This document shows positions 1 to 13,147 of a stretch of 64,000 nt of DNA, piece by piece. Within the stretch, counting starts at the first letter, position 1. The number at the start of each line of letters is the position of its first letter. The stretch is from Dysidea avara (lineage: Eukaryota; Porifera; Demospongiae; Dictyoceratida; Dysideidae), in contig NC_089276.1 of assembly GCF_963678975.1 (NCBI RefSeq), positions 27,768,472 through 27,832,471 on the forward strand, read 5' to 3'. Both the position numbers and the translations under genes were made by a program. Below the pieces are notes generated by a model that worked only from the letters and a program-made list of their open reading frames with translations, ran no database searches and was not told the origin of the DNA.

Positions 1-2000
1 TAGACCCGGCTTACTAGATCAGTATTGATGGTCCAATTACTACTGCAGACATTGTGATGATGTGGCTGTACAGTATAGATGAAAGAAAAATAATCAAGTA
101 GTCAATGAACTAGGTAGATACAAGATTGATGTGGCTACTAAGCAATTTAGTGAAGGTGTCACACTGTCACAAGGTAGCTAACAGAAAGTTTGTACTCTTC
201 TCTGGCAGGCCTGTTTAAATCTAGACAACAATGAGGTGAGGAGTGGCTTTGGTGCTATCTAGTTCAGAGATCACAGCTTGGAGAGGTGGTGGAATTCTAG
301 ATTGGTGCTGGTGACATTCAAAGTATTACACAGAAATTGTGTCATGAAACTTTGTGTGTTTTCTTGTTATGCACCCACATATGCTGCCATGCAGGAGGAA
401 AGAAAAAGATAGTAAAATTCTCTTTACCACCGGCAAGCTTCCTGCTGTTTGGTTGCTACCAGTTCTCACCTATACTGATTAATTGCAGGGTAATGTATCG
501 GCTGGTCTCACACAGTGTTGATGGTTGTAGTTCCTTTTCTGTTTATCTTTGAAATCATTGTCCTTCTGTTGAAAGTCAGGTATAAAGTGCCTTGTGGAGT
601 CTATTGGCTGGCCGGCTGTCTGTCTGGGGTATGCCAGCCTTGACTTTTCTTCCCATTAACAGCTCTGCAGGATTGTAATTGCACAAAGGCAGTGGTATGG
701 ATTGGTAGCTACGTAATGCCATAATCATATAGATCAGTGGTATATTTTAGTAACTTCACTCTCCTCTCTGCCAGACCATTGCTTTGCGGATAATGAGGGC
801 TGCTTGTGATATGTTAGAGAGCATAACTGTTGGCAAACTCATGCATTGGAATCAAAATGTGGCCCATTGTCACTTATTAGCACTGAGGGAACACCATGGC
901 AATAGAACACTGCCTTCAGGCTAGAGATCACTGTCTTTGAAGTGGTAGAGTTGAGCTTTATTACTTCTGGATACCTTGAAAGGTAAAAAGTATGTTGAGC
1001 TGAAACAAGTCAACTGCTATTGGCTGCCATTCTTGCTATTATTATTGTAGTATTATGGCACCAAGTGAAAATTTTTGTATCTACCTGTGGGTCATACAAT
1101 CAGTACCAAAAATCCAAAACTACATGTGTGTGCTATTAGTTCAGATTTCACCTTGGCAAATGCTTAAGCGTTGATTAACCATTCCTATAAAATGTCTTGT
1201 ATCAGTAGTAGACTTATAATTGGTGACTTAAGCCATCTTATAATTACTTATTGATCTGGAGGCTGCAGTCATTCTAGTTGCCATATTTAAGGTTTGCTTA
1301 TCCATTCAATGACAGCAACAGAGAGCAAGAATGTGTGTATGGGGGCAGGCATACAGTGTGTGTGGGCGTGCATGCATGCAGTGTGTGTGTGTGGGCGTGC
1401 ATGCATGCAGTGTGTGCGTGTGTGTATGTTCAGTGTGTGTGTGTGTATGTTCAGTGTGTGTGCATGCGTGCGTGCGTGCAGTGCGTGTGTGTGCAGTGTG
1501 TGTGTGTGTGTGCAGTGTGTGTGTGTGTGTGCAGTGTGTGTGTGTGTGTGCAGTGTGTGTGTGTGTGAAGCAATGTGAGGAAAGTTTCTTGGTCAAGGAA
1601 GCAGCAACAATGCCAAATTGGCATAACTGGACATCGAACCTGGAATCTTTTGATTAACAGGCCAGTGCTAATGTTGCATTCATTGATTGGCTAGCTACGT
1701 ATGTTGTTGGGGAAGCAAATGCCCAACCGTTGTTGTCTCATTTAGCAGCGTTGGGATTGTTGTGAAACTTCAGGTTCCGCAACCACTCTGTGATACCTGG
1801 ATAGTCCTCCAGCAGGTACCTAACCCTGCCTTTGCCTGCACAAGGCTCAAGTTCCTGAGTGATGCACAGGCATCCCAGTGCTGGTTCACTGGGTGGCAAT
1901 AGCTGTGCTTTGCACGGCCGTTGTAGGCTTTGCTTTGTGCATGTATGTGCATGTCATTATCATGTTTGCTTACTGAGATTTACACATATTGTGATGATAG
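1..2000. other. Gene-poor left flank
   Basis: No convincing exon is seen before position 2001. The open frames here are short and have no family resemblance. The only obvious structure is the GT-rich tandem repeat at 1331-1567. This stretch was searched by eye for a counterpart of the signal-peptide exon of the downstream paralogue (9840-9978), and none was recognised, so the first exon of receptor A is either outside the window, strongly diverged, or lost. Confidence 0.5.
1331..1567. repeat. GT-rich minisatellite
   Basis: Alternating GT runs are interrupted at regular spacing by CAGT or CATGCATG, giving a higher-order tandem pattern of about 20-40 bp (units such as GTGCAGTGTGTGTGTGTGTG). 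Cysteine/valine-rich open frames on + and histidine/threonine-rich ones on - are by-products of the repeat and are not genes. Confidence 0.85.
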
Positions 2001-5000
2001 GTAGAATTGATTTTGTGAGCAATGGAGAGCTTGTTGGCCTTTTCATAAATCCTAAAGAGTATCCTGTTTACGTACCTTCATCGATTCCCATCTTTCCAGT
2101 AACTCTACTTACCTACACTGAGGTATGTATGCATAATAAAGTATACTCCTAATCTTGTGTGTTAACCTGACAGAACATCACCATGAATGTCACATGGACA
2201 TCATTAGATCATAATATATTGGCTGATCCTGTCATGTCTATCCCAACAAGTTTTATGTTCCCAACTTGTCCCTATCGTAAGTGATATTGACAGCTACAGC
2301 TACATATGTGAATAACTCATGAATACCATCTCCTTTCTGTTATCTACCTTATTACCTACATAGAATATCTTCAGACCCAGCAATGAGCTACTATACAGTA
2401 GCTGTCAGTTGAGATATCTGAAAATTTGGTATCACAACACAAGATCTTTGATCACACAATGCCATACAGTCAAAAGCTAAAATAATAAATATCGTTGTAG
2501 TTATGCTTACACTATATATAAATCAGTAAACTTAAATAGTTTTATATGTACAGAGATGCATATGTAGTGACCAGCAGGATTCCTGAAGGGGTCTAATCCT
2601 AACAATTATTCATGCATTAAAAAATCATTCAGTGGCCTTAGACACTATCATTGGAATGTGTTAGGTTATGGTTTATGAATCAAATGCTATGCTTAAGTGG
2701 TGAACTACGTACTGTTACAATGTATTAATACAAGTTTTTGCATTTGCTTGACAATAAGTTCCAAGGAGCCAAAATCACTTCTTTTGTACAATTATAGCTC
2801 TTCAGCTTTAAAAGACTTGTCTATTACTTATTATAATCCTGGCACTTTAGGGATATTCATACTTTATCCATGCTACACTTTCCTTGGACAAACTGAAGTC
2901 AAATTTGTTATAAATGCTTATACTGCTGACAAGGAATATGAACAAATTGTGATTTTCATTGGTAAAAAATGTGGACCAGATTCACCAGAGAGATTTGTTG
3001 GTGCCACAGAATTTCCACATGATATACTCCCCACATTGTTTAATGATACTGAACCAGGTTGTTTTGTTGATACAAATCCTCCCACATTGAATCCTCCATC
3101 AACAGGTAAGTATTCATTACTGCTTGAATTCTTGTCATCATTATTACTTGTAGAGAGATCTAGCACATCTAGTGCTCCTGCAGCTGGTATAGTAGTTGCT
3201 GTCACAATTATTCCAAGTGTTGCACTAATGCTCATAGTATTGTTAGTAGTATTACTTATTGTGTGGTATCATCATCTGAAAGTAAAGGAAAGAATTGCAA
3301 ATATTTCTATTGAAGCAATGGCAAGACAGTTTCAGTTTACTAATCCATTGTTTGATCGCGTGGAAGCACAACAACGTTCTGGTCCTCATGAAAAGGAATT
3401 CCCCTCAGAGAAGATCAAATTTGTTAGAGAGTTAGGTGAGGGAGCATTTGGACGGGTCTACCAGGGGATGGCAACAAATATAATTGAAGGAGAAAATTAT
3501 ACTATTGTGGCAGTGAAGCAGTTAAAGACAGATACTACTGCAGATAATAATAAACTTGGAGAATTTTTCAAAGGTACTGTGAGTAATCCATTATAAAATG
3601 GGACATCTTATTATAGCATTGTAAATTTTCGTGAACGCTGAGTCTTTTTGTATCAGCACATGCATATACATGTGCTTGCATTTCAACCAAAGTTTTGCAT
3701 TTTTGTTTCTAATATTTTTACTGTACTGTAACTTGAGAGTAGCTGAATTGACTCCATTAATCACTGACAGGTTAGGAGAGATCTATTAACCCTCATCACA
3801 AGTCTACAAGATCAATGTTTGAAGTCGTAATTGAGAAAACTAGCCTGTAAATAGTCATGTGTCTCAAACAAGAATCCATCATTCCATGTCACACACATTG
3901 AAACTTATGTGCTAAGCCATATTATGTGTACATGTATACACACACACACACATATATATAATAGTTTTATATATTGATGTGACACTTTTATATTACTCTG
4001 ATATAGAGGTGACATTCATGTCCAAACTGGATCATCCTAGAATAGTTGGACTATTAGGAGTGTGTACTATAACAGAACCATATTGTATGATATTTGAGTA
4101 CATGGACCTTGGGGATCTCAACTCTTACCTTCGCTCTGCCATTGGTTTGGGCCCCGACTGTGATGAGTCAGAAAAGGAGACATGTTTCCTACAACTGAGT
4201 GACTTGTTACACATAGTGGAGCAGATTGCAGAAGGGATGGAGTACCTTAGTAACCAGGGTTTGGTACACAGGGACTTGGCTACAAGGAATTGTTTAGTTG
4301 CTACAGGACTGGAAATTAAGATAGCAGATTTTGGACTATCACGAGATATCAACTCCACTGACTACTACAGGTAATACTATAGTAGCTACACTTTTGAAAC
4401 TGTATTTATGCAATTTGTATACCCTGTGTAGTATACTGAATGATATTCATGTGTTTATAGGTGATCAGTAGACACGGTGAAACTTGACACTCTTAATTAC
4501 CTGTAGTTCATGAAATCTGAGGTTGTAGGCACTGGTTAAGTAAACACAAGAAAATGGTAATGCGGCTCTCTTTGGTCATTTACTTTAAAAATTTGATATG
4601 ACTATTTCTGATGTTATTCATAAACACATTGTTTTACCACTAAGCATCTATCAGTACAGTACATGTTCAGGTAGCTACTGTATAGTCTCACTATGAACTT
4701 ATACAATTATGCATATATACTGGTCCAATATATATTATATATATATATATGATATGAATCGCTATAGGGTACATGGACATGCAGTGTTACCCATCCGGTG
4801 GATGGCTCCTGAGTCCATCATGTATGGAAAGTTCACCATGGCAACTGATGTGTGGTCATTTGGTGTAGTAATGTGGGAGGTGTTCACATATGGACAACAA
4901 CCTTATGTTGGGTTGACTAATGAAGAAGTGATCACCTTTATCACTACTAACAAGACACTGGAGCCACCTACTGGTTGTCCTCAACAGGTAGATACATAAA

Positions 5001-5974
5001 CAAACAATGGAGTATGTATGTATGTACATATGATAATTTAGTAGTTGTAATACACCATGGCAGTAAGTCGTATGGGAGGGATATATTTATATAGTGATCA
5101 TACTAGTTAGGTCAACTGACACCTGGGCTAATTTCTCATACAACAGAGATATCACCTAAAACACTTTGGTAATACAAAATAACCAATGACTGTTCTGTTA
5201 GAATGCTATATAATCGTTTCTGTTTCAATGAAAATAATGTTGTTCACTATGTGCTGTATAGCTATAAACAATGAGTAGCTATACCTATACATCAAATATT
5301 CCAGCATATTAAAAGTATAATAGTTTAGAGTGTTATGCCAGCATTATACTAGGTGTAATACTCCCTAATAGAGCAGTCAGTTGAAAATGCAAGCTGCTAT
5401 AGAACACTGAAATGCATTGTATGTAGCTCGTTAGATTCTCTAATAGAACAGTCACTTTATAGTAAAAAACATAGCATTCACTGATTTTAAAGTTCAAAGT
5501 TTATCGTAAGAAATGTTAACCAAAGAATATCATGCAAGCATAATGAGAACACTGAAGAGCATAATAGGATGAAAGTTAGGAAAATTCCTGAAAGCATTTT
5601 GGGCAAAATTTTGAGCATATTTGATTCAAGCCTTACAAGGAAGCATCAAGTTTCTGTGCTTTTAGACACCACTGGGTAATTCTTGTCAAGCTTTAGGATA
5701 GTTATTCACAAGCAACCAACTATAGCAATATAGTAAAGTAATTTTTATCTTTGAGCTCCTGTAGAGACAAAAAGTTATGGTTTATTGAATAGTTGTGTGT
5801 GGTATTTTGTAGGTGATAAAGATAATGACACAGTGTTGGTCAGCAAGCCCCAGGAGTAGACCAAGCTTCTCAAAGTTACACATAAACATCCAACAATTAT
5901 CATTAACATTGAAAGATGTCATCTACAATCCACCTGATTACCCACTGGTCACTTATGATGATGTTCTTATATGA
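2001..5974 (+). CDS. Receptor tyrosine kinase A (5' end not found)
   Basis: Single-pass receptor tyrosine kinase that would phosphorylate protein tyrosines at the plasma membrane. Exons: 2001-2122, 2174-2276, 2851-3105, 3154-3573, 4007-4370, 4768-4987, 5813-5974. All join in frame and give 548 residues with a stop at 5972. Residues 1-160 are an ectodomain of no family I recognise. A hydrophobic segment at about 171-197 ends in [11 protein letters not shown], and a tyrosine kinase domain follows. Visible motifs are [31 protein letters not shown], an activation-loop [22 protein letters not shown] and the CW...RPSF end. The catalytic Lys, HRD and DFG are all present, so the kinase looks active. 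The tail is only about 20 residues, ending VTYDDVLI. The first exon (start codon and signal peptide) is missing: exon 2001 begins in phase 1 and needs an upstream exon. The ligand is unknown. It is a tandem paralogue of the receptor at 9840-19589. Confidence 0.85.
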
Positions 5975-6874
5975 CTGACAGCTTCAACATTGTGTTATAA
6001 CATTAATAAGTTTAACTGATGGTTTTGCAAATGATTGACTACTTTAACAATTGGTGATTGCTTAAGTGTAAACTTTGACTTTTACATTTTTATAATAACA
6101 GTACTACTTTGACTCTAATTTCATTTATTTATTTGTTTGTTTCTTACCATGAAGACTCTATCAACACAAAGATTTGCATTGATAGAAGGAAAAAGATATC
6201 GAGTGATATTAAATAATTTAAAAACAATTAAGTGATGGCTGACTGACCAGTTATGTTTTAAAGTACACTATTCCATAGTAATTCAATAGTGGAAAGCATG
6301 ACGGAATATAGAAGAATAGCTTGTGGCATGCAGAAACATTGAGAGCATTTTCTAGTGATTATGAATGAATTCTATACATTGTGAAGGAGTTGATCAATGA
6401 ATATAACATACAGATATACGTACATAAAATCAAGTGACATTGAATTCCTTTTGGATGTTTTATTAGAGAAGTTTACTGTTCATTTAACAGCCATTAAGTG
6501 TAGCTTACTGCAATATAAGTTGATCACCTTTCATTGGTTCTCAGAAGAGCTTAGCTCCCCCCATTATTCTTTATATACATTGCCTCAGTATGTTTAAGAT
6601 AGCTAAACAAGTAGATGCTACAGGCTAGGTGTATAGTTATATTTAAAGCTAACTTGCTCACTGGTATGGAAGCTACAGTGTGTATATTGCTAGCTAATTG
6701 CATCTATACTTAGCTAGATACATCTGTATAGCGTATATGGAAGGAAGTTACATCATATATATTAATGTGCCAAGACTGCTGGCATGCAGGAGAATGCCAC
6801 TTCATACTTCAGAGTAGTGTAGCTATCTACATCTGCAGCATTAGTATTTAGATACAGCTTTATAACTATTACTT
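5975..6874. other. Intergenic, receptor A 3' flank
   Basis: AT-rich sequence with no supported gene. It contains two copies of the dispersed CTCTAATAGAG-type motif near 5364-5378 and 5438-5455 (inside the last intron of receptor A) and otherwise nothing recognisable up to the inverted-repeat element that starts at 6875. Confidence 0.6.
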
Positions 6875-6888
6875 CACTGTAAAAAATG

Positions 6889-7000
6889 AAGTGTGCTTTA
6901 AATTTGCACACAAAAAGTGTGCCCTGTGACACTGGCCAAAGTGTGCTATTTTGGGTGTCACAGAGCACACTTTTGTGTACAAAGCACACTTCATTTTTTA
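6889..7000. mobile_element. 112-bp foldback element nested in left arm
   Basis: Short palindromic element with ends AAGTGTGCTTTAAATTTGCA and, inverted, TGTACAAAGCACACTTCA. The interior repeats GTGTGC and GTGACAC in opposite orientation. Removing exactly these bases restores the left end of the host element to the sequence of its intact right end, so this is a later insertion. It is too short to code for anything. Confidence 0.8.
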
Positions 7001-8243
7001 GGTGGGGACTATTCTACGGAACGGAACGGAACGGAACGGAACGGAATGATGGACTAAACCACGGAACGGAACGATTTCTAAAATTGAAGCTTGCAACTTA
7101 CCATTGCTGAAACTTCCCTTATAAGTTAGCAGTGGCATCTCCAGTGGGTGATTAAACATAAGATAAAAAGAATTAACGGATCGATTGTGGGTTTTTGTTG
7201 GTTGTCATTAGTAACGAAGTATTATTGTGGGATGAGCTGTATCAGTGATGTTCATCCATACGGAAGGGAACTTTATGTGAGCTGTTTTTCTTATTTAGAC
7301 TTTAGAAAACAGTCTGGGCCGGTCTTTCAAGTCATAAGTCAGTGTATAAATAAAGCAAGCAGGAAGATACTGGTAACAGGAAAGAGCCAGCTGAATTAAA
7401 ACTTGAAGAATTTTGTGCAGTGTGTGAGGAGCAAATATTTTGGCAGACCGCAAGGAGGGTATATTCTGCAAACATCACTGAAGTGTATGCATGGAGTTAT
7501 TTATATATTAACAGCTGGTGCAGTGGACTAATGCCGTATTCAATAGTGAGCTGATTTTATCTGTTGCACAATTCAAGGATGTGTCTGACTGCTAGCCTTG
7601 AATCAGGCTAAATGCCAAAACTCCAAGATCAGCCAAATCTCTATTATAAGCCGCATGTGAAACCATGCCTGTAGCCACCAGGCAAATGTGATTTGGACCA
7701 GGATGTGTGTGTAATTTCAATGTATCTAGTCAGACCTGAAATGGAACACTCACATTAATTACATACCACCTAAGAATCCTAGGATTTCTTAAGTGTAACA
7801 TTTCACATGCTTCACTTCAAACAAAACAGGTTAAATTTGTTTGTCTATTTTCAAGTGATTCCCAGTCCAGCTGGTCCATGAAATTACAATGGGATCACAT
7901 GTATTTGTTACAGTGCGGGCTGTCCTGTGTTGGATCTACTCTAGAGTTGAGATTTCAAGGTAGACTCACTGCCAATGTATTGACACTAGTACTGTTGTAG
8001 CATGTTTAAGTGGAGGACAAATGAAATAGTAATGCTAGATTATTTATGTATTTTTCATAATGAAATTGATATCCCATTTTGATTTGTACTTCCACTTTGC
8101 AACATATTCAAGAACAAGAAGCTACCACACTTAATCTCCAACCACTGTCATTAATTAACCAAGATCTCACTAGTCTGTAATTCACCCTACTGTAGTGATT
8201 TTATTGATTCATCTGTATGTTTTCTTCATTTTCCTTTGAAGTT

Positions 8244-8497
8244 GTACCAAGAGTTCATAATAAGGTGGAGTGTCTAACTTGAACGCATTCTCCAAACACC
8301 CTGCTTAAAGTAACACCTCGGCCTTATTTCAGAACAAAGGCTTTACCTTCTTCAGCAACACTAATCAACAGTTTTCTATCCCCCAGTAAAGGTGTTGATT
8401 TGATGAAAGGTGAACTTTACGCAGGGTGTTTGTACAGGCCATACTGAGAGTTAGACACTCTCTCCCATACAAATCAGTATTACGAACTCTTAGTTGT
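8244..8497. mobile_element. Small inverted-repeat element, family 1
   Basis: The left end carries CAAGAGTTCATAATAAGG followed by GGAGTGTCTAAC; the right end carries the inverted counterparts (GTTAGACACTCTC, then TACGAACTCTTAG). The interior also folds (ACACCCTGC...GCAGGGTGT). A related copy sits at 17881-18202 in the last intron of receptor B. It is a MITE-like element with no coding capacity. Confidence 0.7.
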
Positions 8498-9539
8498 ACA
8501 GTATAGGTAAACAAAGATAAGTTTCTCTCCCATCTTATTCTAGGATTTCTATTGACAAGGAAAATTCAATTATTTGTATACAGGCTCAAAATTGAGAAAA
8601 TATAAAGAAAGTGAATTAATATTATACAGTCAGTTTGCTTTTGGATATTTAATGTCTCCAACCACAACAAAAATTCGATGAATCTATGCTTCTCATCACT
8701 GGTCGTCTGAACATTCTGAAAGTGATACCTCACTCAATCAACCATATAATCTGTTTATTAGACTGAATAAAGTCATGATTACCTAAACAATCAATTAATG
8801 TTTTATAATTATCCTATTCCATTTTCCTGGAGGTTCCACTGATAAAATGCAATTTCAGCAATGATAGCAGCTAGCCAAGCTGCAAGTTGATTCAGAAAGC
8901 ATTCCATTCTGTAAAATAGACCCCATCCAGAATTCAACTCAGTACTCAGGCTGAGATATCTGACAATAGTCCACTACTCTGTTAATGAATCATTGATGTT
9001 CACACAATATAGCCTCCTTGAGGTATCTGAATGTTTGCTCCTCACACACTGCACAAAATTCCTTTAGATTCTGCTTAGACTGAGTTGATTCAGCTTGTCA
9101 CCATACTTGTTTCCTTTGTAGTGTAGCTATACACATACTGATTTATGCCGATTAGAAAGGCTGGGCCTCAGACTGTACATTCTAAAGTCAAGTAAGTAAA
9201 AATAACTCACATACTAGTAAAAACAAGTCATGCATTAGTTCCCTACTTGATATATCCGAAGATGAACACACTGAGTCAGCTATTCCCACAATTAGTACTT
9301 CGTTACTAATGACAACCAACAAGAACCCACAATCGATCCTTAAATTCGTTTTATCTTTCTTGGGGTAACGTTTGATTACCTGCTGGAAGTGCCACTGATA
9401 ACTTGTACAGCAATGGTAAGCTGCAAGCTTCAATCTGAGAAAGCATTCCGTTCCGCAGTTTAGCTAGTCCATCATTCCGTTCCGTTCCGTTCCGTTCCGT
9501 TCCGTAGAATAGTCCCCACCCATTTTTTACAGTGTTGAT

Positions 9540-9839
9540 AGTAGCTGAGGAAAGGCAGGTAAAACTATTTTTTGGAGCTAGGGGTTGGACTGGAAGGATT
9601 TTAGCATTCCAATAATGTTAATCATATAATGCTACAATATATTGGTCAGCATTTTGCGGAACAAGAATCCGTGAGTATAATAGCGCGGATGTGTGGAGGC
9701 TTAAAAGCATAAATTCCACGACAGCTATAGATGGGTTCACGCGAACTGATTACTGATGTCTGGAAAACGTCTGAAATATAGCTAGTTTATACTTAATTCA
9801 TGTCTAATCAGTGGGTGTAGTATAGTTAGCGGACGAATA
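9540..9839. promoter_or_regulatory. Presumed promoter region of receptor B
   Basis: Sequence between the right end of the inverted-repeat element (9534) and the start codon of receptor B. No TATA box or other core element can be assigned with confidence. The call rests only on position. Confidence 0.25.
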
Positions 9840-11044
9840 ATGCGAAGCAGTAAGCTATTATTGTGTATTTCACTGTTGCTGTGTGGAAGCAGTTACACTC
9901 AAGAGACTGAAGAGAATGCGCCATTGTTTATATACGCTACTAGCAACGACTTGGTACAGTCTTTTCAACTTGGATCAGGTATTGCTACTTGCTAATTATT
10001 ACCTGTAGCTAGCTAGTTATTAGTAGCTATAGCTAGTTAACTATTTATTAGTAACTAACTAAGTAAAAATTCATGATTTGTTGCCGGTGACAGGAAGAAT
10101 TGATATAGTGAGCAATGGAGAACTTGTCAGTTTGTTTGATAATCCAAAGGACAATCTTGTTCACATACCATCAGCAATTCCTATCGTTCCAGTAACTGTC
10201 TTGATCTATGTTGAGGTAGTGTTATATGCAGCTATACGTAACCAACTATGTGTATATGGTAGAATATTGCAGTGAAGTTCACATGGACATCACTAGATCA
10301 TAATATATTGGCTGATCCTGTCATGTCTATTCCAACAAGTTTTACCTTCCCAACTTGTCCCTATCGTAAGTGATGTAGTCATGCAACTATGTAATGTTTG
10401 TATCTGCATACAGTTATGTTTTACACTTGATCATTCCTGTGTTACCATACACTTGTCACAACTGAGTTGAACCTCTATAATTTTGTAATTCATATAGCCT
10501 TATTACTAAATCTGTAAGCATAATCAGTTACATGCAATAGTACCGATCTGTGTTTGAGAATCTATAGAACATGTAATAAGTTTACAGCTTTTGTACAGCA
10601 TATGTATTAGCTACCATCTATGAGGTATTTTTCAAGGTATGTAATTCTCTCAAACGCTCACTTTCCATCACTTTTGCAATTTTATTTTCATGAATGGAAT
10701 TGCCTCAGTATATTGGGATGCCTGGATTTTTAATGTTTTTAGACTATTTTCATAATTAAAATTTCATGAAAGACATCCTATTTGTGAAATTCACAAAATT
10801 TACATCCCTTGAAAAATACTGCACATTAGCTATCATGTTGTATACTCTACAGTGTTATTCTAAGACTGTTAGCGGTGGGGGAGAACCCCCCTAAAATCTC
10901 AGACTCACCCCCTAAAATTGTGAGTGATAACCACACTGTATACTGATTTTAATATGGCACACAAAACTGTCAAAAATACTTTCAGATTTAGTCTCAGAAG
11001 TCTATTATGTCCAGGTTAAAATTTGCATACACAACTTCAATGCT

Positions 11045-11302
11045 CTATATGTGACCGAATATTGGAAAATCACCCATATGGGTGCATTTGACACCTAAAA
11101 ATATTTAATGATCAAACAACAAAATTTATAGTGCAAATCTACTTGTTAATGGTTGTAAGCCATTCTCAATACCTTAAATTACAATTATTGAAATATTTTT
11201 AAAACTGTGTCCTGTTCTTATTAGCAACCCACTAAACATGAAAACTCTAATTATTTCATGCATGCCCATATGGGTGGTTTTCCAAAATTCAGTCACATAT
11301 AT
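11045..11302. mobile_element. Foldback element in receptor B intron
   Basis: The ends are inverted copies of TATATGTGAC followed by a block TTGGAAAATCACCCATATGG on the left and CCCATATGGGTGGTTTTCCA on the right. The GTGAC...GTCAC ends and the CCCATATGGG palindrome in each arm make a strong foldback. No coding capacity; MITE-like. Confidence 0.7.
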
Positions 11303-12547
11303 CGTAATTTTCTAGGTCAAGTATGCATGACTCTCAAAAGTAGGCCTAAATTTACCCTAGTTGTTTCTTAAATTAAGGTCGTCGGTTTTCAAAGCAGCAC
11401 ACTCGATCAACTGAAAAATCTTTAAAAGTTTCTAAACCAGTTTACCCTTAAATAGCATGCACAACCAGCAAAAATACCCTCGGGTTTAATCTCAGAAAAC
11501 TTGATCTAATGATCTTAAAATAGTCCTTACAATTGTTTTGAGAATGGCACTACATGTGCACTGATGCATGAAACTCTAGTATTCTACCAATCATAGGATC
11601 TGGCTTCACCCAATCACAGGTTGTAAACTTGAATATGTGTAGCCAGCTACTATATGGACTTTCACCTGGTCATCCCCCAAATTCCTGATTCCCTAGAATA
11701 AACACTGATAGCTACTCTAGCAATTATTTCAATTATATTCATAAGTGTGGGTTTGCTGTCTGGACTCTATAATACTTGATGACTTGTGATCAGTCAATCA
11801 ATAACTTTTATCTGTGACAGTAAACAACCTAAAACAATTTTACAGCTCATTTGTGCTACTTAATAAATGTCATAGTGAGCTCATAGCTTTGAGGAGCTAT
11901 ACTCAGTGGTAATCTAGTTATATATAGCTAGTTTATGTTTGCTCTCTTGACAATTTATCATAGCCATAACTATGTACTTTAGTAACATGCACTTAATTAA
12001 ATCATCCATTATATAGCTCTTAAACCCTTCCACTGCATTTAGAAATTGATGATCAAGATACTCTATTAGAGCAGTCAAGTTACTACTAAGCCCTTGCAGT
12101 TATAGATTGATTGTTTTATATTAGATTTACTAAAATTCAATGTCAAAGCTTCTAGAGGCATGTCCTCAGACACCTTGACCGTTCCTCCAAAAACAGGGCA
12201 TGTCACCACAGACTACACACCATTACATAACAGATGATATTTTAGTACTAGATAGCTATTTGCGTTTTGTTAGTTGTATTATAAAACTTTAATAAGGGCT
12301 CCATAGCATATAGTATACTAACATACAACGTTGTGTCATAAAAGTTGTAAACAACAGGCAAATTTTATGTGCTCACAGTGACCTCTACATGCCCTATTAT
12401 TACAAGAACTGTCACATTGTATTCCTTATCTACAACAGTAAGTTTCATTTACAATCCTAGATCCACCAATAACGTGGCTTGTATTCTATGACAATGTTCG
12501 CTAAGTTCTAGTATTATACATTTCACAATTGCATCCTACTGACATTT

Positions 12548-12745
12548 TATTTATTTATTAAGGCTTTACAGCACAAGTGCTGAAAGTCTGTAGGACACCT
12601 GGTCCTACAGCCTGTTTAAAGTTGTTACCGAAAGTGTGTTTGAAAAGGTGGAGAAAGGAGAAAAAATCCATGACTGTACCTAGGCAGCCTTGAACCTGCA
12701 GCCATCCAATTAATGCATTGTAAAGCAGCCAAAATTATATTTTAA
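12548..12745 (-). mobile_element. tRNA-derived SINE-like repeat
   Basis: Read on the minus strand, the element carries GGTTCAAGGC, a good match to the Pol III B-box. A body follows with CTGTAGGACCAGGTGTCCTA and then TTCAGCACTTGTGCTGTAAA. It ends in an AATAAATAAATAA tail. The same body/tail module recurs at about 57490-57570 and, degraded, at 56840-56905. The A-box is not clear. SINE identity is inferred from the B-box plus tail and the repeated copies. Confidence 0.55.
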
Positions 12746-12985
12746 ATATACTTTTCTTCAGGCTATATAGATAAATGGAATATTTTTTGCATCACAAAAA
12801 GCTGAATACATGTTCTAGACACAATTAAGTGAGAACAAATATTAATACAGTGTTGATTCACACTATTTTGGTGCATTATTATGATACTGAGCATGGTAAA
12901 GGGGACCATGGGAAATGAAATTTTTAAAAAAAATTTCCATTCAGTGGTGGATCTAAGGGGGGGCATGTGTGCCCCCCCTCCCCTC

Positions 12986-13147
<162 letters not shown>

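Larger units (their letters stand above)
6875..9534. mobile_element. 2.66-kb element with long inverted ends
   Basis: The ends read CACTGTAAAAAATG on the left and its reverse complement CATTTTTTACAGTG on the right. Next comes TGGGGACTATTCTACGGAACGG on each side (inverted), then arrays of the pentamer CGGAA. Similarity between the arms continues for several hundred bases: about 7085-7240 pairs with 9240-9420, and about 7395-7470 pairs with 9000-9060. No transposase frame is visible inside, so it is probably a non-autonomous DNA transposon or foldback element. No clear target-site duplication was found. The left arm is interrupted by another insertion (6889-7000), and a further small element lies within (8244-8497). 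Confidence 0.8.

Noticed and set aside
7148-7399. 83-codon frame inside the inverted-repeat element
   Set aside because: No family resemblance, and the same region in the opposite arm does not keep the frame open.
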